NCBI GenBank assembly: GCA_002429385.1
Contig: DIZL01000013.1
Span: forward strand, 1-15,367
Source: Prolixibacteraceae bacterium UBA6029
GTDB lineage: Bacteria; Bacteroidota; Bacteroidia; Bacteroidales; Prolixibacteraceae
Direction of reading: 5' to 3'
DNA: 15,367 bases
The notes under the pieces: model-generated
Databases searched by the model: none
Seen by the model: only the letters and a program-made list of their open reading frames with translations
What the model was told of the DNA's origin: nothing
In this document: positions 5,328 through 11,934 of the stretch, piece after piece
Layout: every line of letters begins with the position of its first letter
Position numbering within the stretch: position 1 is the stretch's first letter
Position numbers and translations under genes: made by a program

Positions 5328-7104
5328 AAAACGAATAGCTGACCTGCGTTTCAAAATGCGGGAAAAGGGTCTCGATGCGTACATTATTTACGGAACAGAC
5401 CCGCACTTAAGCGAATATTTACCAGAGCATTGGCAAACCCGTCCGTATATTTCAGGATTTACCGGTTCGGCAGGAATCGTGATAATCAGCCTTGAAAAGG
5501 CTGCACTCTGGACTGATTCCCGCTATTTCCTTCAGGCTGAAGAACAGCTTTCAGGTACAGACATTGATCTCATAAAACTTCGTGTTCCCGGATATCCTGA
5601 TCCGGCAGAATGGTTGAAACTGAATCTTAAAAAAGGATCGTGTGTTGGCACCGATGAATGGTGCACTTCAGTCAGTCAGTTCAGTCAAATGCAAAATAGC
5701 CTGAACAAATCTGAAATCAGTTTGAAAGAATCAGGTGATCTGCTGGATCCCGAGTCCTCGGGATGGGTCGATCGCCCTGCCCTGCCCGATTCACCCGTTT
5801 ATGAACATGAACTCAGGTTTGCCTGCACTGATCGAAAGACAAAGATCAATGCGATCTGTTCTGAATTGGAAAAATCAGGAGCAAGCCTGCAAATTATCAC
5901 CTCTCTGGATGATCTGGCCTGGACGTTCAATCTCCGTGGAAACGATATGGAATGTAATCCGCTTTTCATGGCCTATGCCATTGTTTCCAAAGATCAGACC
6001 ATTCTGTTTATTGATGATCCAAAACTTCCTTCAGAACTGAAAAACAAACTCAATGCCGAAGGTATTCAGGTAAAAGCATACAATGATATAATTGGTTTCA
6101 TAAGACAATTACCCGAAAACACGCACATCCTGGTTGATTCAGATCGCACCAGTCAGGCTATACTGAAGGGTATTCCCGATCATTGTATCATTCATGAAGG
6201 CATGTCAGTTCCTACAAGATTGAAAGCAATTAAAACTGAGGCTGAAATCCAAAACATCAGAAAGGCAATGCGTAAAGACGGTATTGCCATGGTAGAGTTT
6301 CTGTATTGGCTTGAAAACAACCTGGGAAAAGTTCCTGTAAACGAATATCTGGTGGCTGAAAAGCTGATTGAATTTCGTGCCAAACAGCCCGAATTCAAAG
6401 GGATCAGCTTCTACCCCATCGTTGGATACAAAGAACACGGGGCTATCGTTCATTTCCATGTTGCCAAAGACAACGCGCTGACGATCGAGAAAGACGGATT
6501 CCTTCTGTTCGATTCCGGAGGGCAATACAGCGATGGCACTACCGATATCACACGAACCGTTGCCCTGTCAGAATTAAATGCCCGGCAAAAAACCGATTTC
6601 ACCCTGGTACTGAAAGGAATGATTTCACTGACCCTGGTCAAATTCCCCGTCAATACCAGGGGTTATCATTTGGATATACTGGCCCGGAAAGACCTTTGGA
6701 AGCATGGACTGAATTACGGACATGGAACCGGTCACGGAGTAGGCTATTTCCTGAATGTACATGAAGGACCGATGAGCATCCGTCAGGAATTTAATGATCG
6801 CTCTATCGAGGCCGGAATGGTGATTTCGAATGAACCGGCCTTGTACCGCCTGGGAGAATATGGTTTAAGAACAGAGAATCTGATTGTTTGTGTAAAAGAC
6901 GAATCAACCGAATTTGGTGATTTCCTGAGTTTCGATACCCTGACCCTTTGCCCGATCGATACCAGAGCCATTGATAAGAGTCTTTTGTCTGAGGAAGAAA
7001 TTGAATGGTTGAATAATTACCATGAAAGAGTTTATGAGGAATTATCATCCGAAATAAATGAGGAACTAAAAGGGTTCCTTAAGGAACTGACCAGGCCGTT
7101 TTAA
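5311..7104 (+). CDS. Xaa-Pro aminopeptidase (aminopeptidase P, M24B)
   Basis: A 597-residue cytoplasmic metallopeptidase that removes an N-terminal residue before proline. It has the long three-domain form found in many Bacteroidota and in eukaryotic APP1: a creatinase-like N domain (about 1-140, with SGFTGSAG and ALWTDSRYF), a second creatinase-like domain (about 160-305), the pita-bread catalytic domain (about 310-540), and a C-terminal extension. The five metal ligands are all present: Asp401 (FDSGGQY), Asp412 (GTTDITRT), His475 (HGTGHGVG), Glu508 (NEPALY) and Glu522 (RTENL). The start is GTG at 5311, inside the end of the Nudix gene; the N-terminal ELIKKRIADLRFKMREKGLDAYII matches the usual first helix and strand, so a later ATG at 5356 would cut the domain. 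It is probably expressed only with the Nudix gene. A palindrome copy lies in the linker between the first two domains. Confidence 0.95.
   Translation: MKELIKKRIADLRFKMREKGLDAYIIYGTDPHLSEYLPEHWQTRPYISGFTGSAGIVIISLEKAALWTDSRYFLQAEEQLSGTDIDLIKLRVPGYPDPAEWLKLNLKKGSCVGTDEWCTSVSQFSQMQNSLNKSEISLKESGDLLDPESSGWVDRPALPDSPVYEHELRFACTDRKTKINAICSELEKSGASLQIITSLDDLAWTFNLRGNDMECNPLFMAYAIVSKDQTILFIDDPKLPSELKNKLNAEGIQVKAYNDIIGFIRQLPENTHILVDSDRTSQAILKGIPDHCIIHEGMSVPTRLKAIKTEAEIQNIRKAMRKDGIAMVEFLYWLENNLGKVPVNEYLVAEKLIEFRAKQPEFKGISFYPIVGYKEHGAIVHFHVAKDNALTIEKDGFLLFDSGGQYSDGTTDITRTVALSELNARQKTDFTLVLKGMISLTLVKFPVNTRGYHLDILARKDLWKHGLNYGHGTGHGVGYFLNVHEGPMSIRQEFNDRSIEAGMVISNEPALYRLGEYGLRTENLIVCVKDESTEFGDFLSFDTLTLCPIDTRAIDKSLLSEEEIEWLNNYHERVYEELSSEINEELKGFLKELTRPF
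5747..5764. repeat. Iterated palindrome copy 2 (in the aminopeptidase gene)
   Basis: ATCCCGAGTCCTCGGGAT: 8-bp perfect arms and a TC centre; the 16-bp core is 5748-5763. It is read in a different codon frame from copy 1, as Asp-Pro-Glu-Ser-Ser-Gly, in a variable inter-domain linker (residues 146-151). Confidence 0.85.
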
Positions 7105-7285
7105 GAGACATGATATTAGCAGGCACGTAGAAGCAGATCCTTGAGTTTGTGCAAGAATATCATTCAAAATGAGTCAATATAGTGGTGTGAGAAATAAGAA
7201 TGGTGCTGAGAGTAGCTTTAATTGAAAGATAGATTGCGTTCAAGTCAACCTTTTTAGGATAACGATCACCAAATCATTAAATATA

Positions 7286-7321
7286 GAAAACCTCCTCAAA
7301 ACAAGATCTGAGAAGGTTTTC
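7286..7321 (-). terminator. Terminator between convergent genes
   Basis: Arms GAAAACCTCCTCA (7286-7298) and TGAGAAGGTTTTC (7309-7321) pair over 13 bp with one non-Watson-Crick position, which is a G-U wobble on the minus strand but C-A on the plus. It is therefore assigned mainly to the minus-strand isomerase gene, 20 bases after its stop. The rest of the interval from 7105 to 7285 shows no gene or clear signal. Confidence 0.7.
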
Positions 7322-7340
7322 TTAATAATTCAGTTAAATC

Positions 7341-8216
7341 TTATTTCTTCACGTATTCAGCGTTTTGCAATAAATCCAATGATTGTTTCATGCCGTCCAT
7401 TGGCTTTCCGTTAAATTCTTCCACTTCAACGATGTAATGTTTCATGCCAGCTTTTTTAGCATTGTCGAAGATTGGTTTAAAGTTCATTTTGGCATCGCTG
7501 CCGCCTAATTCTCTATAGTCCTTCACATGCCATAATTCGAAACGGCCCGGGTATTTAGTGAAATAGTCCACCGGATTTTTACCGCCTTCGGTAATCCAAT
7601 ACAAATCCATTTCAAACATCACCTTGGCAGGATCTGTATTTTTCAGCATATGGTCATAAATAATCTCACCTTCGACAGTTTTAAATTCTTGAGTGTGGTT
7701 ATGGTATCCAAAACGGATTCCGGCAGCATTACATTTGGCGCCTACAGCATTGAAATAATCACAATAGCGTTTGTTCCCGGCCAGGCTTTCATAACCAACC
7801 TTGTCCATAGAAGGCTGGACAATGTACTTTACACCGGCAGCTTTGTGTGCAGCAATACACGTATCCCACCATTTCATGCAAGCGTCCCATCCTGCTTTAT
7901 CGGGAACATTCTGGCCACAATGTGAGGAAAAGAAATTCATTCCGCTGGCATCGCAAACTGCTTTAAAGGCCGCTGGTTCCATTCCATAAAACTTACCGTT
8001 GCTATATCCGGCAGCTTCCGCTAATTTATAACCCATTGCACCAAGTTTTGCTATAGTGCCTTTGGGGTCGGTCTTCATGTCATCACGAACCGAATACAAT
8101 TGAACACCTACTTCTTTACCCTTTTTTGGGGCCGAAAACGAAACGAGTCCACCGGTCACAAATACTGCTAAAACAATGACAGTGAATGATTTTCTAACAC
8201 TTAATTTTACTCTCAT
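7341..8216 (-). CDS. Exported sugar phosphate isomerase/epimerase-like TIM barrel
   Basis: A 291-residue protein of the xylose isomerase-like TIM barrel family (AP endonuclease 2 superfamily). It starts with a signal peptide (MRVKLSVRKSFTVIVLAVFVTGG, cleavage near FSA-PKK), so it is periplasmic, unlike cytoplasmic sugar isomerases. The mature part begins KEVGVQLYSVRDDM, the first barrel strand typical of this group. Candidate metal or substrate ligands lie in LAEAAGY (Glu66/68), SSHC (His99), YHNH (172-174), FEMDLYW (Asp204), LWHVKDY (His230, Asp233) and IVEVEEF (Glu264-267). The family includes inosose and 3-keto-sugar isomerases and dehydratases; the exported subgroup in Bacteroidota is linked to breakdown of oxidised sugars or glycosides. 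The product is therefore only given at family level. It has its own promoter and a terminator. Confidence 0.85.
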   Translation of the reverse strand: MRVKLSVRKSFTVIVLAVFVTGGLVSFSAPKKGKEVGVQLYSVRDDMKTDPKGTIAKLGAMGYKLAEAAGYSNGKFYGMEPAAFKAVCDASGMNFFSSHCGQNVPDKAGWDACMKWWDTCIAAHKAAGVKYIVQPSMDKVGYESLAGNKRYCDYFNAVGAKCNAAGIRFGYHNHTQEFKTVEGEIIYDHMLKNTDPAKVMFEMDLYWITEGGKNPVDYFTKYPGRFELWHVKDYRELGGSDAKMNFKPIFDNAKKAGMKHYIVEVEEFNGKPMDGMKQSLDLLQNAEYVKK

Positions 8217-8278
8217 GATAATTAATTTAGTTGATTTTGATTGTTTGTATACTTGTTTTAAGCTTTTTTAGATTACTG

Positions 8279-8309
8279 CAAAAATAGCTTCAAATTACCG
8301 AAAGAGAAA
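8279..8309 (-). promoter_or_regulatory. Promoter of the exported isomerase gene
   Basis: Minus-strand TATTTTTG (8286-8279) matches TAnnTTTG. TTTC at 8309-8306 lies 19 bases upstream, one mismatch from TTTG. The predicted start near 8275 gives a leader of about 58 nt. The -33 region falls inside the terminator hairpin of the upstream gene. Confidence 0.6.
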
Positions 8310-8335
8310 CAATTTAGTATGATTTGTTTCTCTTT
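8301..8335 (-). terminator. Terminator of the CE2-like esterase gene
   Basis: AAAGAGAAACAA (8301-8312) and TTGTTTCTCTTT (8324-8335) pair perfectly over 12 bp with an 11-nt loop, 13 bases past the stop of the minus-strand gene. The 3' arm on the minus strand is T-rich, but no pure T-run follows. Confidence 0.65.
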
Positions 8336-8348
8336 TAATGCATATTCC

Positions 8349-9446
8349 TTAAAGTTCAGATCCTTTGTAATCCCAGCCTAAAATACTTGATACAACAGGT
8401 AAAACATGTGCTGCCATTTTCTTTGCTCCGGAATAATTTGGATGGGTATCCGACCCGAGATCCTTTTCAGGATTCATCAGGTAAGTTGGGATTCCAACAA
8501 AATACGTATTCTTATGCTGCCCTGACGATCTGAAATTCTCAACCATTTCCTTGACATAGGAATAGCAAGGTTCGTCGGTCATAGGACCTACCACACAAAA
8601 TACCGGCACTTCACCGTATTGTTTGCGGACTTCGTTGATCAGGTTTTTGTATGCGGTAATAAAAACATCTTTGTCAGGAAAGGGCTGTGTACTAAAATCG
8701 TTGGTTCCCAGGTTAATGACAACTGCCTCAGGCTTCCATTGTTTAAAATCCCAAAGCGGCTGATCCTTTTCATCAAACAGGCGGTTAAAACGTCTTGGCA
8801 TTGTTCCTGCAGGCGAAACCTTTTCTTTATATCCGTAATTACGAACAGCACCTTCACCTGAATGAGCCGTAATGTGGTAATCGGCGTTGAATGCTCTTGA
8901 TATAATTGCGGTATAACTCAGGTAATTATTTTCGGTAGCTGGTTTCCAACGTTCGCTTTTGGTCTTTCCTTCAGTACCGTAACCGCAGGAAATTGAATTT
9001 CCGATATACTCTATTTTGCGGATTGGAATCTCTTTCCAGGGAAGGATTTCACCTTTTTCAGAAATCACAATTCCTTTGAAGGTACCGATGCCCTGATTAC
9101 CTTCAGTTCGTTTATAGATTTGAATCTTATGAATCTGTGATCCAAGACCGGTTGCAATACTTACGGTGGTGTCGCTTTTGATGTCGATAGTTTTAGAGGG
9201 CTGATCATCTATGAAAACATTGTAATAATTGTGACCGGTATCGCTCATCCGAAGGGCACATTCTTTACTTCGGATATTGAACTGGATGTAAACACCCGAC
9301 CAATCGAAGCGAACTTCCTTTGGATTGGAGGTATCGAACCGACCGACATACCGAAAGTCTTCGTTGCTGGCAGGAATAAATCTGGTTTGAGTAAATCCTG
9401 AGAAGAGAATCAGGATAAATACAATTGATAAAGTTAGTTTTCTCAT
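8349..9446 (-). CDS. Exported SGNH carbohydrate esterase, CE2-like
   Basis: A 365-residue protein with a signal peptide (MRKLTLSIVFILILFSGFTQ). Residues about 30-135 form a beta-rich jelly-roll-like domain (FRYVGRFDTS, VRFDWSGVYIQFNI), and about 145-358 an SGNH hydrolase domain. This two-part order is that of carbohydrate esterase family 2 (deacetylases of plant polysaccharides). Catalytic and oxyanion motifs are visible: block I GNSISCGYG with Ser151, block II Gly in HSGEGA (196-200), block III GTND (247-250), and block V DTHPNYSG with Asp333 and His335. It probably removes acetyl groups from sugars in the periplasm or at the surface; the specific polymer is unknown. The start follows the thioesterase gene stop by 15 bases on the same strand, and no separate promoter is seen, so the two are likely co-transcribed. 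Confidence 0.88.
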   Translation of the reverse strand: MRKLTLSIVFILILFSGFTQTRFIPASNEDFRYVGRFDTSNPKEVRFDWSGVYIQFNIRSKECALRMSDTGHNYYNVFIDDQPSKTIDIKSDTTVSIATGLGSQIHKIQIYKRTEGNQGIGTFKGIVISEKGEILPWKEIPIRKIEYIGNSISCGYGTEGKTKSERWKPATENNYLSYTAIISRAFNADYHITAHSGEGAVRNYGYKEKVSPAGTMPRRFNRLFDEKDQPLWDFKQWKPEAVVINLGTNDFSTQPFPDKDVFITAYKNLINEVRKQYGEVPVFCVVGPMTDEPCYSYVKEMVENFRSSGQHKNTYFVGIPTYLMNPEKDLGSDTHPNYSGAKKMAAHVLPVVSSILGWDYKGSEL

Positions 9447-9461
9447 GGGTTGGTTTATTAT

Positions 9462-9944
9462 TTAAGGTTCATAAAATGCATCAATTCCCGGATAGTGATA
9501 TTTTTCGCGTGCTTCGGTTTCAGGAACTAAAAAATATCTGATTTCAGCTTCTGCACAGGTTTTTCCTGAAGTGTTGATTATCCGGGCCTGTATGGTAGCC
9601 ATTCGTGTGTTTTGCTCTGTCAGACCTGCACGAATTGTAACTTCACCCTGATCGACATACAAAGGCTGCCTGAATTTAACTTTCATTTCAGCAGTCAGTC
9701 CGACGGTTCCACATTTGACATAGACGACCCATCCTGCAATTTCATCCAACAAGGTAGCCTGAATACCGCCATGAACAACCCCGGGGTAACTTTGTAAGAC
9801 CGGACGGGGATTCCAATATGAGATCAACTCATCACCCTCGTCCCAGAATTCAAGCTGAAGGCCGAATTCGTTATGGGGCGAACAGCCAAAGCATTGGTAA
9901 ATGTCGGGATCGTCATTAAGATGAATATTTTTAATCTTCCTCAT
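9462..9944 (-). CDS. PaaI-family thioesterase (hotdog fold)
   Basis: A 160-residue cytoplasmic hotdog protein. The N-terminal CFGCSPHNEFGLQLEF (18-33) and the core VVHGGIQATLLDEIAGW (56-72) are the PaaI-type signature, with HGG at 58-60 and Asp67 in the usual acid position. Members hydrolyse acyl-CoA or aryl-CoA esters; the substrate is not predictable here, and a link to the esterase downstream is only positional. The start ATG 9944 is fixed by the promoter immediately upstream, which leaves almost no leader. A second Met-initiated option does not occur before the conserved Cys motif. It is the first gene of a minus-strand unit with the CE2-like esterase. Confidence 0.88.
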   Translation of the reverse strand: MRKIKNIHLNDDPDIYQCFGCSPHNEFGLQLEFWDEGDELISYWNPRPVLQSYPGVVHGGIQATLLDEIAGWVVYVKCGTVGLTAEMKVKFRQPLYVDQGEVTIRAGLTEQNTRMATIQARIINTSGKTCAEAEIRYFLVPETEAREKYHYPGIDAFYEP

Positions 9945-9950
9945 GGATTA

Positions 9951-9984
9951 CAAAAGTAAAAAACACTTCTAATGATCAGACAAA
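9951..9984 (-). promoter_or_regulatory. Promoter of the PaaI-family gene, apparently leaderless
   Basis: Minus-strand TTTG (9984-9981), a 22-base spacer and TACTTTTG (9958-9951). Only 6 bases separate the -7 element from ATG 9944, so the predicted leader is about 0-3 nt. The rest of the intergenic interval up to 10166 is AT-rich with no clear promoter for the plus-strand gene. Confidence 0.65.
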
Positions 9985-10166
9985 ATAACTACTTCTTTAG
10001 ATAAATATATTCAGGATAATAAACTAAGTGCATGCCTATTCGCGTTATTTGTTTCATTAGAGGGTCATAAATACCCGAAATTAGCTGTACTGTAATGATT
10101 TCATGAATAATAATTGCCAATTAGCTTCCTTTTATCTAGTTTAGACAATCCAAATACAAATAATAA

Positions 10167-11036
10167 ATGATCGAATCTTCTGAACTTATTATAAATGCTG
10201 ATGGAAGTATTTTTCATTTGCACCTAAAACCTGAACAGCTTGCTGATACTGTTATTCTTGTTGGAGATCCCGGAAGGGTTGAATTGATCGGCAAACTCTT
10301 AACAGACGTTGAATTTCAGGTGCAAAACCGTGAATTTGTTTCAACAACCGGTACATTCAACAACAAGCGTATTACGGTAGTTTCAACAGGTATCGGAACC
10401 GACAACATCGACATAGTGGTTAACGAGCTGGATGCATTGGCGAACATTGACCTGAACACCCGGGAAATCAAACCTGTACATCGTAAACTTAACCTGATCA
10501 GAATTGGAACTTCAGGCGGTCTTCAGGATTACCTGGGTGTAAATTCGTTTGTTATTTCCCGCAAAGCAATTGGGTTCGACGGACTGCTTAATTTCTATGC
10601 GAACCGGGATGCTGTATCCGACCTTGAATTCGAAGACGCATTCAAACAACACACCAATTGGGGGAAACAGCTAACCTCACCCTATGTGGTTGACTGTTCT
10701 GAACTGCTTTTTTCGAAAATACACCGGGATGACACCATTGCCGGAGTAACCATTTCTGCTCCCGGATTTTACGGACCGCAGGGAAGAGTTCTCCGGTTAC
10801 CCCTGAATGATCCACAATTGAATGATAAGATTGAGTCATTCACATTTGAAGGGCATAAAATCACTAATTTCGAAATGGAGTGCTCTGCCATATACGGACT
10901 TTCCAAATTACTTGGACATGAAGCCCTTACCATTTGCCTGATCATTGCCAACCGTGTAAAGAAAGAAGCAAATGCGAATTACCATCAATCCATGGAAACA
11001 TTAATCCAACTGGTTCTTGAACGACTAACCATATAA
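10167..11036 (+). CDS. Nucleoside phosphorylase, uridine phosphorylase family
   Basis: A 289-residue cytoplasmic enzyme of the PNP/UDP phosphorylase family (NP-I), which cleaves a nucleoside with phosphate to free base and ribose-1-phosphate. Phosphate-binding GDPGRVE is at 33-39. STGIGTDNIDIVVNEL (73-88) is the conserved core, and IRIGTSGGLQ (111-120) the second phosphate/ribose segment. NFEMECSAIYGLS (234-246), with the Glu-Met-Glu ribose-binding motif, replaces the usual EMEAAA. Length is slightly above the E. coli enzyme (253 residues), through an extended N-terminus and inserts. Substrate choice (uridine or purine nucleosides) is unresolved, although the overall pattern is closer to uridine phosphorylase. 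A SirB1-like gene follows after 13 bases, suggesting an operon. Confidence 0.9.
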   Translation: MIESSELIINADGSIFHLHLKPEQLADTVILVGDPGRVELIGKLLTDVEFQVQNREFVSTTGTFNNKRITVVSTGIGTDNIDIVVNELDALANIDLNTREIKPVHRKLNLIRIGTSGGLQDYLGVNSFVISRKAIGFDGLLNFYANRDAVSDLEFEDAFKQHTNWGKQLTSPYVVDCSELLFSKIHRDDTIAGVTISAPGFYGPQGRVLRLPLNDPQLNDKIESFTFEGHKITNFEMECSAIYGLSKLLGHEALTICLIIANRVKKEANANYHQSMETLIQLVLERLTI

Positions 11037-11049
11037 TTACAGAGTAATT

Positions 11050-11925
11050 ATGACCTTAAACAAGCTGTCCCGGGTACTCGGGATGATCACACTTCTGGAT
11101 GACCCCGATCCCCGAGTATTCGGGGTTGTTTTGGAAGAAATCAGTAAGGAAGACATCTCCCTGGTAGATCGGCTGGAACAAATTTGGGAAACCAGTTTGG
11201 ATGAAATGGTGCAGAAGCGAATAGAGCTGATCATCCGGAAGATTCAACTGAAAGATACAAAGAAGAAAATACAAAACTGGGCCAACCAGGAAACATTGGA
11301 TCTTTTTGACGGCTTTTTTCTGATTGCAAGGTATCAGTACCCCGAACTAAAACTGAAACCTATCCTGACCCAACTTGAAAACATCAAAAAAGATATATGG
11401 CTTGAATTCCGAAATTCTCAGACATCATTAGAGAAAATTACCATTCTGAATCATGTCTTTTTCAAACATTATAAATTCACTCTCGATAATGTTACTCCTG
11501 ATGCACCTCAAAACTGTTATTTTAACCGGATATTGGAGACCAGAAACGGAAACCCCATCTCAATCACAATCTTATATACCCTGGTTGCCCGATCACTGAA
11601 TTTGCCAGTCCATTATATCGATTTTCAGGACAATCCGCTGGTTGGATATTTTGATAAAGATCTTGCCAGGTTAGTACACGGAGAAGAAATAGGTCATCAG
11701 GTACTCTTTTATATTAATCCATCGAATAAGGGGGCAATAATTGGACTTAAGGAAGTGGATTATATTCAACATACAGCCGGGTTGGCCGATCGGGAAAAAC
11801 TCACAGAACCATGCCCCGACCGTATAATTCTTAAACGGCTTATAGAAAAACTGATTTTTGCGTACACTCAACGAGGCTTATCTGAAAAGGTGAGTTACCT
11901 ATACGAAATTGCGGATATGCTTTAG
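11050..11925 (+). CDS. SirB1/transglutaminase-like (Transglut_core2) family protein
   Basis: A 291-residue cytoplasmic protein. An N-terminal helical part (about 1-130), starting with a HEAT-like helix (ITLLDDPDPRVFGVVLEEI), is followed by the SirB1-type core: NCYFNRILETRNGNPISITILYTLVARSLNLPVHY (155-189), matching the 'N..LNR.LE.R.G.PISL..LY..+A..L.LPV' pattern. The family is related in fold to transglutaminases, but its role is not settled. In the usual 'GVNLPxHFILAY' segment this protein reads IDFQDNPLVGY (190-200), so the expected His appears to be Asn195; this alignment is from memory. It probably shares a transcript with the phosphorylase gene. Its stop and that of the convergent OmpA-family gene are only 9 bases apart, with no terminator. 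Two palindrome copies lie in the first 76 bases. Confidence 0.82.
   Translation: MTLNKLSRVLGMITLLDDPDPRVFGVVLEEISKEDISLVDRLEQIWETSLDEMVQKRIELIIRKIQLKDTKKKIQNWANQETLDLFDGFFLIARYQYPELKLKPILTQLENIKKDIWLEFRNSQTSLEKITILNHVFFKHYKFTLDNVTPDAPQNCYFNRILETRNGNPISITILYTLVARSLNLPVHYIDFQDNPLVGYFDKDLARLVHGEEIGHQVLFYINPSNKGAIIGLKEVDYIQHTAGLADREKLTEPCPDRIILKRLIEKLIFAYTQRGLSEKVSYLYEIADML
11068..11083. repeat. Iterated palindrome copy 3 (in the SirB1-like gene)
   Basis: TCCCGGGTACTCGGGA: 7-bp arms with one G-T position and TA at the centre. Read in the same codon frame as copy 1 (Ser-Arg-Val-Leu-Gly, residues 7-11). Confidence 0.85.
11110..11125. repeat. Iterated palindrome copy 4 (in the SirB1-like gene)
   Basis: CCCCGAGTATTCGGGG: 7-bp arms with one G-T position next to the TA centre. 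It starts 42 bases after copy 3, in the same codon frame (Pro-Arg-Val-Phe-Gly, residues 21-25). Confidence 0.85.
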
Positions 11926-11934
11926 AGCATTACA

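Noticed and set aside
9778..9787. ACCCCGGGGT palindrome, considered as a sixth copy of the iterated element
   Set aside because: It lacks the GxxC centre and spacing of the family; a 10-bp palindrome alone can arise by chance in this Pro/Gly-coding context.
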